This document shows, piece after piece, positions 54,858-62,941 of a DNA stretch of 64,000 nucleotides; positions within the stretch are counted from its first letter, which is position 1, and the number at the start of each line of letters is the position of its first letter. The stretch covers positions 1 through 64,000 of the forward strand of contig CAVPXB010000025.1 of assembly GCA_963709525.1 (NCBI GenBank), read 5' to 3'. The notes beneath the pieces were generated by a model that was not told the origin of the DNA, made no database searches, and was given only the letters and a program-made list of their open reading frames with translations. This stretch comes from CAIWHR01 sp963709525. GTDB lineage: Bacteria; Pseudomonadota; Gammaproteobacteria; Burkholderiales; Casimicrobiaceae. The position numbers and the translations under genes were made by a program.

Positions 54858-54890
54858 GTCTTGCCGCGAGCTTTGATCGCTGAGTTGACG

Positions 54891-55775
54891 ATGCCCGGGA
54901 CCGCCGACACTGCGCCAGACTTTCCCGCCGCCGCCTTGACCGACGACCTTGCGCCTGACTGGGGGGTTTTCATCCGGCCATCGCGTTCGCTCGAACGTAT
55001 CCGTTCCCCGTTCCAGGCCATCGAGGTTCACGACACCGCATCGTTCGGCAAGCTGTTCCGCCTCGACGGGCACTTCATGACTTCGGAGAAAGACGAGTTC
55101 TTCTACCACGAGAACCTCGTGCACATGGCGGCCCTGTCGCATCCCGGGCCGCGAGACGCGCTGATCATCGGCGGGGGAGACGGCGGATCGGCCGAGGAAC
55201 TCCTGAAGCATCCGTCGATAGCTTCGGTGACAATCTGCGAAATCGATTCTGCCGTGGTCGACATCGCCCGCGAGCATCTGCAGTCGGTGCATCGAGGCGC
55301 GCTCGACCATCCGCGCGTGACACTGAAGATCGGCGACGGCTTTGCGTTCCTGCGGCAGACCGGCGCGCGGTACGATCTCATCGTGCTCGACCTGACCGAC
55401 CCGGGCGGCGCGTCGCTGCCGCTCTACACAGCGGCGTTTTATCGCAGCTGCGCGGTCCGCCTGCGCCCGTCCGGCGCGCTCACGCTGCATGTGGGCAGTC
55501 CGGTCGCCCATGGCGGGCGCATCCGCGACGTGCTCTCCCGCTTGCGCGAGGCGTTCCCGCGGGTGACGCCGTATCTCACGTCGGTGCCACTGTATGGCGG
55601 TTTGTGGATGATGGCTTGCGCGTCGGCGACCCTCGATCCGTGCGCGCTGACAGCGCTGGAGATCGACCGCCGCATCGCCGAGCGGGGTCTTGGCGATCTT
55701 CGCTGCTACAACGGCGACATGCACCGCGCGGCGCTGGCAATGCCGAATTTCGTACGCGCGCTCGTCGCGCCCTGA
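54891..55775 (+). CDS. speE: Spermidine synthase (polyamine aminopropyltransferase)
   Basis: The 294-residue enzyme transfers an aminopropyl group from decarboxylated SAM to putrescine. It shows the glycine-rich nucleotide loop ALIIGGGDGGSAEELLKHPSI, seen in part as IIGGGDGGSAEE, the acidic CEIDSAVVDIAREHL, and DLIVLDLTDPGG with the catalytic Asp. FFYHENLVHMAAL matches the polyamine-pocket region. The ATG at 54891 is preferred, although an in-frame TTG at 54861 precedes it. It stands alone on the plus strand. Confidence 0.9.
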   Translation: MPGTADTAPDFPAAALTDDLAPDWGVFIRPSRSLERIRSPFQAIEVHDTASFGKLFRLDGHFMTSEKDEFFYHENLVHMAALSHPGPRDALIIGGGDGGSAEELLKHPSIASVTICEIDSAVVDIAREHLQSVHRGALDHPRVTLKIGDGFAFLRQTGARYDLIVLDLTDPGGASLPLYTAAFYRSCAVRLRPSGALTLHVGSPVAHGGRIRDVLSRLREAFPRVTPYLTSVPLYGGLWMMACASATLDPCALTALEIDRRIAERGLGDLRCYNGDMHRAALAMPNFVRALVAP

Positions 55776-55859
55776 CCCCGCGCTGCGCTTGATTCGCCGG
55801 CCGGCGGCCCCATGTCAGTGGCAGGATGGGGACGTTTTCCCCGATGAGTCGATGCGAAG

Positions 55860-56117
55860 ATGATCAACCGTTTCAGCGATGCAATGCGCGACGCCGATTT
55901 CGTCCTGGTCGACGGCGTGGTGTTTCGTGCCGATTACCTGCGCGTGCCGGATGACGACACCGTCGCCGACGACGTGGTGCTGGAGGCCACGCACGGCGAC
56001 GACGAGATTGCCTTGACGCGCGACGAAATCGACGGCGCCGAGTTCGTGGGCGACGGCGTCTATCGGCTGAAGTCCGGGGCGCTGCTGCGGTTTCTGTCCA
56101 CGGTCACGGTCCACTGA
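55860..56117 (+). CDS. Small acidic hypothetical protein
   Basis: The 85-residue protein is rich in Asp and Glu and has no signal peptide or membrane helix. I do not recognise a family. It contains alternating Val/Asp/Gly (FVLVDGVVFRADYLRV, DDDTVADDVVLEAT), suggesting a small beta-rich fold. It lies 84 nt after speE and could be co-transcribed. No conserved cysteines or histidine pairs are seen. Confidence 0.6.
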   Translation: MINRFSDAMRDADFVLVDGVVFRADYLRVPDDDTVADDVVLEATHGDDEIALTRDEIDGAEFVGDGVYRLKSGALLRFLSTVTVH

Positions 56118-56160
56118 GAGGTCCCGGGATCGGCGCAAATCCATCGCGGATCACTTCCCG

Positions 56161-56189
56161 GCAGCATCGGTCGTCTGTCTCGATGCTGC
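56161..56189. other. Hairpin downstream of small acidic gene
   Basis: GCAGCATCG and CGATGCTGC form a 9-bp perfect stem around an 11-nt loop. It lies 43 nt after the acidic gene stop and 22 nt before the ArsR promoter, so it may act as terminator, although no T-run follows. Confidence 0.45.
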
Positions 56190-56211
56190 GGCCGAATGCG
56201 GCCGCGACCCC

Positions 56212-56260
56212 TTGACCTTATAAATTATATGAGCATATAGTCACATACTCACATAATGAT
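56212..56260 (+). promoter_or_regulatory. Promoter and AT-rich operator of the ArsR-type gene
   Basis: A sigma70-type promoter reads TTGACC (56212-56217), 18-nt spacer, TATAGT (56236-56241). Overlapping it is a conspicuously AT-rich stretch with repeated ATATGAGCATATA- and TCACATACTCACATA-like palindromic half-sites, in an otherwise GC-rich genome. Such A/T-rich inverted repeats are typical operators of ArsR-family repressors, so autorepression is likely. Confidence 0.7.
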
Positions 56261-56271
56261 ATTGGGTCATC

Positions 56272-56676
56272 ATGACGACACAGTCCGCGCTTCCCGTTTC
56301 GAACGCCCCGGAAAAGGCCGATCTCGAACCGGTCTTTGCGGCCGTCGCCAAATATTTCAGCCTGTTGGCCGAGCCGACACGGTTGAAGATCCTGCACACC
56401 ATCTGCGAGACCGAACGGCAGGTTTCCGCGATTGTCGACGAAACCGGTGCCAGCCAGACGAATGTGTCGCGTCACCTGTCGATGATGCATCAGGCGGGCG
56501 TCGTCAAGCGCCGCAAGGAGCGCAATGCCGTGTTCTACCAGGTGTCCGATCCAGTGTTTGCCGACATTTGCCGCACGGTGTGCGTGCAGATCGCAGGCCG
56601 CATCGAGGAACGGCGCCCGCTGCACGACGAACTGCTCGGGTTCGCCGCGCGCCGCCCTGTGGCCGCGCCAGGGTAG
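56272..56676 (+). CDS. ArsR-family winged-helix transcriptional regulator
   Basis: The 134-residue regulator has the ArsR core LLAEPTRLKILHTIC, the recognition helix GASQTNVSRHLSMMHQAGVVKRRKE and the wing NAVFYQVSDP. The classical metal site ELCVCDL is absent. Cysteines at TICE and ICRTVC could form a redox or thiol sensor, as in BigR/SqrR-type proteins. It is preceded by an AT-rich operator and converges with a TRAP transporter operon (17 nt between stops). The target beyond itself is not evident. Confidence 0.88.
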   Translation: MTTQSALPVSNAPEKADLEPVFAAVAKYFSLLAEPTRLKILHTICETERQVSAIVDETGASQTNVSRHLSMMHQAGVVKRRKERNAVFYQVSDPVFADICRTVCVQIAGRIEERRPLHDELLGFAARRPVAAPG

Positions 56677-56693
56677 GGATCAGCCCGGCCGCA

Positions 56694-57992
56694 TCACTTC
56701 AGGCCGTAGCCCATCGACTGCGGCAGCCACAGCACGATCTGCGGAAACAGCACCATCGCCAGCAGCAGCAGCATCAGGGCGACGAGGAACCCCCAGCCCT
56801 CGCGGATCATGTCGCGGATCGGAATGCCGGTGAGCGCGTTGGTGACGAAAAGCAGCATTCCGAACGGCGGGGTGATCAGCCCGATCATCATGTTGACGAC
56901 GACGACGACGCCGAAATGGACGAGGTCGATGCCCAGCAGCTTCGCCGCCGGCAGCAGCATCGGCACGAACACCAGCAGCATCACCGAGACGTCGAGAAAG
57001 CAGCCGAGCACCAGGAACACGGCGTTGACCAGCAGCAGGAATTGCAGCTGCGTCAGGTCCATGGAATCGACCCATAACGCCAGCGCCTGCGGGACGCCCT
57101 CGGAGGTGAACGCGTAGTTCAGCATGAAGGCGCCGGCGATGATCAGCGTGATCACCGCGGAGGATCGCGTCGAATCCAGGAACACCGAGTACAGCGTGCG
57201 CCAGCTGAGCGCGCGGTACACGACGCCTGCGAGAAGCAGCGCGTGCAGCGCCGCGACCGCGGCCGCTTCGGTCGGGGTGAAGGCCCCGGTGTAGATGCCG
57301 GTGAGCAGCACGATCGGCAGCGACAGCGGCAGCGCGCCGCGCCACATGATCTGCGGATAGTCGCGCAGCGGCACGCGATCATCGCGGGGCATGTTGCGCC
57401 GGGTGGCGATGAGATGCACCGCGATCATCAGCACCACGGCCATCAAGAGCCCCGGCACCACGCCGCCGAGGAACAGCGCGCCGACCGAGGAACCGGACAC
57501 CAGCGCGTAGATGACCATCGGGATCGACGGCGGGATGATCGGCCCGATGGTGGCGCTGGCGACGACGATCGCGCCGGCGAAACCCGGCGGGTATTCGGGC
57601 TTCTTCAGCATCTGCCTGATGGTCACAAGCCCCGGACCCGCCGCGTCGGCGATCGCGCTGCCGCTCATTCCGGAGAAGACGACGCTGACCAGGATGTCCA
57701 CCTGCGCCAGCCCGCCGGGCAGGCGGCCCACCAGGATGCGGCAGAAGTCGAAAATGCGCTCGCTGATGGTGCCCGCGTTCATCAGGTTGGCCGCCAGGAC
57801 GAACAGCGGCACCGCCAGCAGCACGTAGCTGTTGTAGAGGCCGTTCAGGACCTGCTCGGCGGCAAGGCCCATGTCCTGCCCCTTGACCGCAAGGTAGGCG
57901 ATGCCGGCGGCCAGCATCGAGAAGGCGATGGATGCGCGCAGCAGCATGCCGCCGGCGAGCACCGCCAGCATGGTCCACAACGCAAAGGTCAA
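56694..57992 (-). CDS. dctM: TRAP transporter large permease (DctM)
   Basis: The 432-residue protein has about 12 membrane helices and forms the ion-coupled transport subunit of a TRAP system. Typical blocks are VPLFVLAANLMNAGTISERIF, read in part as VPLFVLAANLMNAG, then FSGMSGSAIADAAGPG, ATIGPIIPPSIPMVIYA and GLITPPFGMLLFV. The start is a TTG at 57992 overlapping the dctQ stop (TTGA), which gives a normal DctM length. The length and order P-Q-M are standard. Confidence 0.92.
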   Translation of the reverse strand: MTFALWTMLAVLAGGMLLRASIAFSMLAAGIAYLAVKGQDMGLAAEQVLNGLYNSYVLLAVPLFVLAANLMNAGTISERIFDFCRILVGRLPGGLAQVDILVSVVFSGMSGSAIADAAGPGLVTIRQMLKKPEYPPGFAGAIVVASATIGPIIPPSIPMVIYALVSGSSVGALFLGGVVPGLLMAVVLMIAVHLIATRRNMPRDDRVPLRDYPQIMWRGALPLSLPIVLLTGIYTGAFTPTEAAAVAALHALLLAGVVYRALSWRTLYSVFLDSTRSSAVITLIIAGAFMLNYAFTSEGVPQALALWVDSMDLTQLQFLLLVNAVFLVLGCFLDVSVMLLVFVPMLLPAAKLLGIDLVHFGVVVVVNMMIGLITPPFGMLLFVTNALTGIPIRDMIREGWGFLVALMLLLLAMVLFPQIVLWLPQSMGYGLK

Positions 57993-58459
57993 ACGACTTC
58001 TCCGGACCGGCGCCGCACCACGGCGATGATCTGCAGGATGCTGCGCACGACGAGCGCGATCAGCAGCAGGACAAAGGGGATGAACACCCACATGAAGGGG
58101 AGCCCGAACACCGGCGTGCCTTCACGCGCCATGAAGCGCACGTAGTCCCAGCTCCCCGGCAGCGCGTAGGCCGCCAGCGCGCCGATCATCGCGCTGCCCA
58201 AAACAAGCATCCCGCGCTGTGTGCGCTTGCCCACGAGCCCGTAGACCAGGTCGAACATCACGTGTTCCTTCGCCGGCACCATGAATGCCGCCGCCCACAG
58301 GATGACCCAGATATACAGGATCACCGCCAGTTCGTCGGTCCACGGCAAGGGCCGGTTGAAGGCGAACCGGGCGGTGATCTGCAGGATGAAATTCAGGAAC
58401 AGGGCGGTGAAAAGCCCCACGCCGACGGCGTCGGCGCCCCGTTTCAGCCAGGTTCGCAT
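57989..58459 (-). CDS. dctQ: TRAP transporter small permease (DctQ)
   Basis: The 156-residue protein has four membrane helices (about residues 12-31, 46-65, 86-107, 122-145). It has the family signature RPLPWTDELAVILYIWVILWAAAF, read in part as PWTDELAVILYIWV, plus the basic KEHVMFD motif. It links the substrate-binding protein to the large permease. It lies directly after dctP and overlaps dctM by 4 nt. Confidence 0.9.
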   Translation of the reverse strand: MRTWLKRGADAVGVGLFTALFLNFILQITARFAFNRPLPWTDELAVILYIWVILWAAAFMVPAKEHVMFDLVYGLVGKRTQRGMLVLGSAMIGALAAYALPGSWDYVRFMAREGTPVFGLPFMWVFIPFVLLLIALVVRSILQIIAVVRRRSGEVV

Positions 58460-59470
58460 CTATCGCGTCGCGTTGATGCGTTCAACCATTCCCTTGGGCC
58501 AGACCTTGGCGTATTCGGAGTCCATGTAGGCGGCCTGCACCGACTTGCGGAACGCGTCGACGTCGGGTGTCGTGACCTGCAGGCCCTGCTGCTTGAAGAA
58601 GTCGACGATCTGGCTCTCCTCCTTCAGGCGGTTCTCGTTGTTGTACTGCGCCGCCGCGTTTGCCGCCGCCTGGACTTTCTGCTTCTGCGCCGGCGTCAGC
58701 GCGTTCCAGGTCTTGTTGGCGATCGACAGGAAGATGCCGTCGACGAGGTGGCTGGTCATCACCAGCTGCTTGGTGACTTCATAGAACTTGGCGGCGCGCA
58801 CCGTGGGCAGCGGATTGTCCTGTCCGTCGATGGTGCCGGTCTTCAGGCCCAGGTAGACCTCGCCAAACGCAAGCGGGGTTGCCGTCGCGCCGAGGGCCTC
58901 GCCGAGGAACAGCCATTCCTTCGAGCCGGGCATGCGCAGCTTCACGCCCTTGAGGTCGGCCGGGGTCCTGACGTTGCGCACTTCGCGCAGGTTGATCTGC
59001 CGCGTGCCGAGGTAGATGGTCGACAGCACCGTCACGTCCATCTTGTCGGCCGCCAGCTTGAACATCTCCGTGCCGATCGGCCCGTTGAACACTTTCTGCT
59101 GATGATCCGGATCGCGAACGATGTAGCCGGCGGTGAAGATCGAGAACTCGGGGGCGAGCTTGGCGACGTCGAACGCCGAGATCGTCGCCAGTTCAAGATT
59201 GCCGCGCGCCATGGCCGCCGGCTCGGCGCCCTGCTTGAACAGCGTCGCGTTCAGATTGATCTGGACGTCGAACTCGCCCGGCGCGCTCTTGTCGAGCGAC
59301 TCCTTGAACACGGTCCACATCTTGGCGTGCCAATCGTCGGGCACGGCCGGCGTGGAGATACGCAGCGGTATCCTGGTTTGCGCTTCTGCGGTGGGCGGCA
59401 ACCCACCGACAAGCACGAGTGCGGTACAGGCTGCAAAGACGCTGCGGCGCATAAGAGAGGTGTTCATCAT
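58460..59470 (-). CDS. dctP: TRAP transporter substrate-binding protein (DctP)
   Basis: The 336-residue periplasmic solute receptor has a signal peptide (about residues 1-30, ending AEA). The DctP fold shows LRISTPAVPDDWHAKMW, the salt-bridge Arg region KLRMPGSKEW, TGTIDGQDNPLPTV and the C-terminal EESQIVDFFKQQGLQV. Ligands of such receptors are mostly carboxylates (C4-dicarboxylates, sialic or keto acids). The exact ligand is unclear. It is the first gene of the dctPQM operon. Confidence 0.92.
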   Translation of the reverse strand: MMNTSLMRRSVFAACTALVLVGGLPPTAEAQTRIPLRISTPAVPDDWHAKMWTVFKESLDKSAPGEFDVQINLNATLFKQGAEPAAMARGNLELATISAFDVAKLAPEFSIFTAGYIVRDPDHQQKVFNGPIGTEMFKLAADKMDVTVLSTIYLGTRQINLREVRNVRTPADLKGVKLRMPGSKEWLFLGEALGATATPLAFGEVYLGLKTGTIDGQDNPLPTVRAAKFYEVTKQLVMTSHLVDGIFLSIANKTWNALTPAQKQKVQAAANAAAQYNNENRLKEESQIVDFFKQQGLQVTTPDVDAFRKSVQAAYMDSEYAKVWPKGMVERINATR

Positions 59471-59502
59471 CGTTTCCTTCTGGTTGTCGTGATTCCTGCC
59501 AT

Positions 59503-60705
59503 TCAGCCGACCGTCACCCGGGCGAACCGCCGCTTCCCGGCTTGCACGACGATCGTCGTGCCAGCGGCAATCACCCGTGTCTTGTCGGCAACCACGTCAC
59601 CGTCGATCTTCAGTCCCCGCTGCGCGATCAGGCGCAACGCTTCGGACGTCGAATCGACGATGCCTGCCCGCTTGGCGAGCTGCGGCACGGCGATTCCTGC
59701 ACCGGCCGTCTGCAGCGTCAGCTCCGGCATGTCTTCGGGCATCGCGCCGTCGCGAAAGCGCGCCTCGAACTCGGCGAGCGCGTGTTCCGCCGCGGCACGC
59801 GAGTGGAAGCGGGCGATGATCTCCTGCGCCAGCGCCACCTTCGCGTCGCGCGGATTGCGGCCGTCGGCGCACTCGCGCTTCAGTGCCGCGACCTCGGTCA
59901 TCGGCCGGAACGACAGCAGCTCGTAGTAGCGCCACATCAGCGTGTCGGAGACCGACATCAGCTTGCCGAACATCTCGTTGGGCGGCTCGGCGATGCCGAC
60001 GTAGTTGTCCATCGATTTCGACATCTTGTTGACGCCGTCGAGACCTTCCAGCAGCGGCAGCGTCAGGATGCACTGCGGCTCCTGGCCGTAGTGGCGCTGC
60101 AGCTCGCGGCCGACGAGAAGGTTGAACTTCTGGTCGGTGCCGCCGAGCTCGACGTCGGCACGGAGCGCGACCGAGTCGTAGCCCTGCGCCAGCGGGTAGA
60201 GGAACTCGTGGATCGCGATCGGCTGCCCGCCCTCATACCGCTTGGCGAAGTCGTCGCGCTCCAGCATCCGCGCGACCGTGTACTTGGCGGCCAGCCGGAT
60301 CATCCCGTCCGCGCCCAACGCCGACAGCCACTTCGAGTTGAACGCGACCTCGGTCTTCTCGCGGTCGAGGATCAGGAACACCTGGTCGGTGTAGGTCCTG
60401 GCGTTGACCGCGATTTCCTCGGGGGAGAGCGCCGGTCGGGTGACGTTGCGCCCGGTGGGGTCGCCGATCAGGCCGGTGAAATCGCCGATGAGGAAGATGA
60501 TGTGGTGACCGAGCTCCTGCAGCTGCCGCAGCTTGTTGAACTGCACCGTGTGGCCGAGGTGCAGGTCGGGACGCGTCGGGTCGAAGCCCTCCTTGATGCG
60601 CAGCGGCTGCCCGCGCTTGAGTTTCTCGGCGAGCTCGCTCTCGACCAGGAGCTCGTCGGCTCCGCGGCGGAAGACCGCGAGCTGGTGTTCGATGTCGAAG
60701 GTCAT
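59503..60705 (-). CDS. tyrS: Tyrosyl-tRNA synthetase
   Basis: The class I synthetase has 400 residues with the HIGH-type motif DLHLGHTVQFNKL, the KMSKS loop GVNKMSKSMDNYVG and a C-terminal S4 RNA-binding domain (LRLIAQRGLKIDGDVV). It belongs to the shorter TyrZ-like subgroup used by many betaproteobacteria. The ATG at 60705 begins the family-typical FDIEHQLAVFRRGADELL. It lies 5 nt downstream of the GST gene on the same strand. Confidence 0.95.
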   Translation of the reverse strand: MTFDIEHQLAVFRRGADELLVESELAEKLKRGQPLRIKEGFDPTRPDLHLGHTVQFNKLRQLQELGHHIIFLIGDFTGLIGDPTGRNVTRPALSPEEIAVNARTYTDQVFLILDREKTEVAFNSKWLSALGADGMIRLAAKYTVARMLERDDFAKRYEGGQPIAIHEFLYPLAQGYDSVALRADVELGGTDQKFNLLVGRELQRHYGQEPQCILTLPLLEGLDGVNKMSKSMDNYVGIAEPPNEMFGKLMSVSDTLMWRYYELLSFRPMTEVAALKRECADGRNPRDAKVALAQEIIARFHSRAAAEHALAEFEARFRDGAMPEDMPELTLQTAGAGIAVPQLAKRAGIVDSTSEALRLIAQRGLKIDGDVVADKTRVIAAGTTIVVQAGKRRFARVTVG

Positions 60706-60710
60706 GGTGA

Positions 60711-61331
60711 TCAGGCGGGCGCTTCGCTTCCCGCAGCGCGATGGCCGCCTTCGCCGCCGGGCGCGCAAGGCAGCGCGCATGCCAGGCCTTGACCCGCGGG
60801 ATAGGCGTCGAGTCCGAACAGCGGCGCGCGGAACAGCACGGCAGCCACGTTGAGGTCGGCGATCGTGAACTCCCCGCCGAGCAGATAGTCGCGCCCGGCG
60901 AGCGCCCCCTCGAGCACGGCGAGACGCTTGGGCAGCTTCGCCGCGGCGTCGGCTGCGACCTCGGGCTTGCGCTGCTCGGGCGGCAGGAACATCGTGTGAT
61001 AGGACCAGGCGCCGATCAGCGGCTCGGCCTCGGTCGCGGCCCACAGCGTCCACTGCAGCACCAGCGCCTCGCCTTTGAGGTCGGTCGGCAGGAGCTTGCC
61101 CGCCTTGCGCGCGAGATAGAGGTTCATCGCCAGCGACTCGAAGAGCGCGAAGCCATCGTCAGTCAGCGCCGGGATGGTGCCGTTGGGGTTGATCGCGAGG
61201 TACGCTGGCTGCTTGATCTCGGGACCGAGGTAGCTCCACGGCAGGTTCTGGTAGGGCAGCCCGGTTTCCTCTGCCGCCCATAGGACGCGAAAACTGCGCG
61301 ACGCCGGCATGCCATAGATCGTGAGGCTCAT
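60711..61331 (-). CDS. Glutathione S-transferase family protein, C-terminus possibly frameshifted
   Basis: The 206-residue frame has a thioredoxin-like N-terminal domain (LTIYGMPASRSFRVLWAAEE, NPNGTIPALTDDGFALFES) and an all-helical C-terminal domain (DYLLGGEFTIADLNVAAVL). After GLDAYP the reading turns into Gly/Pro-rich sequence. Dropping one C near 60798 instead gives RVKAWHARCLARPAAKAAIAL, which is what GSTs have there, but then no stop appears quickly. The 3' end is therefore uncertain. The reaction partner is unknown. Confidence 0.8.
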   Translation of the reverse strand: MSLTIYGMPASRSFRVLWAAEETGLPYQNLPWSYLGPEIKQPAYLAINPNGTIPALTDDGFALFESLAMNLYLARKAGKLLPTDLKGEALVLQWTLWAATEAEPLIGAWSYHTMFLPPEQRKPEVAADAAAKLPKRLAVLEGALAGRDYLLGGEFTIADLNVAAVLFRAPLFGLDAYPAGQGLACALPCAPGGEGGHRAAGSEAPA

Positions 61332-61383
61332 GGGGGTTCTCCGGAAACTGGGGCCACGGGACGCCGCGGCCGGCTTTGCTAGA

Positions 61384-62757
61384 ATGCGGACTTTGCTCGT
61401 CCGGACAGGGACCACGGCGACCGTGATCACGCGTGCAATTCTAACGCAACGCTTCGCGCACTCCGCGGGGCATCGCGCAAAGGGGCTGTCGGCGCCGCAA
61501 TGGGCCGGCGTCGCGGCGCTTTGCCTTTGCGGCGTCGCGGCCTTCGGGCTGGCGCCGAACACGACGCTGGAGACGGTGCCGACGCGCGACGTGGCGCGGG
61601 CGTTGCCGATGCCGGTACTCGCCGCGATGGCGGAGGCGGATCCTGCGCGCTACTGGCGCGAAGAGCGCATCCAGCGCGGCGACACGATCGGCAGCGTGCT
61701 TTCCCGGCTCGGCATCGACGATGCGGCGGCAATGAATTTTCTGCGTACCGATCCCGCGGCGCGTCCCCTCTACCAGCTGCGCCCCGGAAAGCCGTTGCGC
61801 GTGGAGACGAACGGCGAAGGCCGCTTGCTGCAGTTGCGCTTCGCCACCGCCGCCGGTGATCTGCTGGGCATCGCGCGCGACGGCGACCGACTCGTCGCGC
61901 AAACGGTGGCGGCCCCGGTGGACGTGCGCTGGGGGACGGCGTCGGGCGAGATCCGCTCCTCGCTGTTCGGCGCCGCGGATGCGGCCGGATTGCCGGATGC
62001 CGTGACGCTGCAGCTTGCCGATGTCTTTGCCGGCGACATCGATTTCTACAAGGACATCAAGCGGGGCGATCGCTTCACGGTCATCTACGAGACGCGCCAT
62101 CTCGACGGCGAGATGCTGTCCACCGGGCGCATCGTTGCGGCCGAATTCGTCAACGCGGGAAAGGCGCATCGTGCCTTCCTGTGGCGCAGCCCGGATGGCA
62201 GCGAAGGTTTCTACACCGGAGACGGCGCTCCATTGAGAAAGGCGTTTCTGCGCTCGCCGATGGAATTTTCGCGCGTCACCTCTGGGTTTTCCGGCGCGCG
62301 CCAGCATCCCATCCTGCAGGTGACGCGGGCGCATCGTGGCGTCGATTACGCGGCGCCCACCGGCACGCCGATTCGCGCTGTCGGCAACGGCAAGGTGGTG
62401 TTTTCAGGCAAGCAGGGCGGCTACGGCAACGTCATCCAGGTGCAGCATCAGGGTGCCTTTTCCACCGTGTACGCGCACTTGTCGCGATTCGCCGCCGGCG
62501 TGAAATCCGGCGCGCGCGTGGCGCAGGGCGAGGTCATCGGCTACGTCGGGCAAACGGGCTGGGCAACCGGTCCGCATCTGCATTACGAATTTCGGGTGGC
62601 CAACGAGCAGCGCAATCCGCAGACCGTAGTCCTCCCCGGCGGTGAGCCGCTGCCTGCGGCGCAGCGCGAGACCTTTGCCGCGGGCATCGTCGCGGCGGCC
62701 GCGCATCTGGCGCTGGCGCAGACGCTCGCCGGGGTCCGGACTGCCGCTTCCGACTGA
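61384..62757 (+). CDS. M23 family metallopeptidase (murein endopeptidase type)
   Basis: The 457-residue envelope protein has an N-terminal hydrophobic anchor or signal (WAGVAALCLCGVAAFGLAP), a LysM/OapA-like segment (RIQRGDTIGSVLSRLGI) and a C-terminal LytM domain. The zinc ligands are in HRGVDYAAPTGTPIRA and GPHLHYEF. Such proteins cut peptidoglycan cross-links during growth. The ATG at 61384 is one of several possible starts (61321, and GTG 61423). Its TGA is the first triplet of the second 165-bp repeat. The anmK gene follows, so the pair may serve cell-wall turnover. Confidence 0.87.
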   Translation: MRTLLVRTGTTATVITRAILTQRFAHSAGHRAKGLSAPQWAGVAALCLCGVAAFGLAPNTTLETVPTRDVARALPMPVLAAMAEADPARYWREERIQRGDTIGSVLSRLGIDDAAAMNFLRTDPAARPLYQLRPGKPLRVETNGEGRLLQLRFATAAGDLLGIARDGDRLVAQTVAAPVDVRWGTASGEIRSSLFGAADAAGLPDAVTLQLADVFAGDIDFYKDIKRGDRFTVIYETRHLDGEMLSTGRIVAAEFVNAGKAHRAFLWRSPDGSEGFYTGDGAPLRKAFLRSPMEFSRVTSGFSGARQHPILQVTRAHRGVDYAAPTGTPIRAVGNGKVVFSGKQGGYGNVIQVQHQGAFSTVYAHLSRFAAGVKSGARVAQGEVIGYVGQTGWATGPHLHYEFRVANEQRNPQTVVLPGGEPLPAAQRETFAAGIVAAAAHLALAQTLAGVRTAASD

Positions 62758-62919
62758 GAGGCTGAGAGTCTTTCGATCATGCCCGCTCATCACGCCAGAA
62801 GACGCCCGCTCTTCGTTGCAAATGCTCGCCATAGCCCGAGCTATGGCTGCGCTTTGCGCCTCGATCGGACGCCTTCTGGCGCGCCGCTCGGACACGCCCG
62901 AAAAACTCTCAGCCTCTGA
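62755..62919. repeat. 165-bp near-palindromic dispersed repeat, copy 2
   Basis: This copy matches the element at 6799-6963 except for one base (T instead of G in the left arm). It again starts precisely at the stop codon of the upstream gene and ends 22 nt before the next start codon. Here both flanking genes run in the plus direction, so the hairpin would lie between two co-directional genes and could terminate, attenuate or process the transcript. Confidence 0.9.
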
Positions 62920-62941
62920 CACAGCGCAATCTCCCCGCCCG

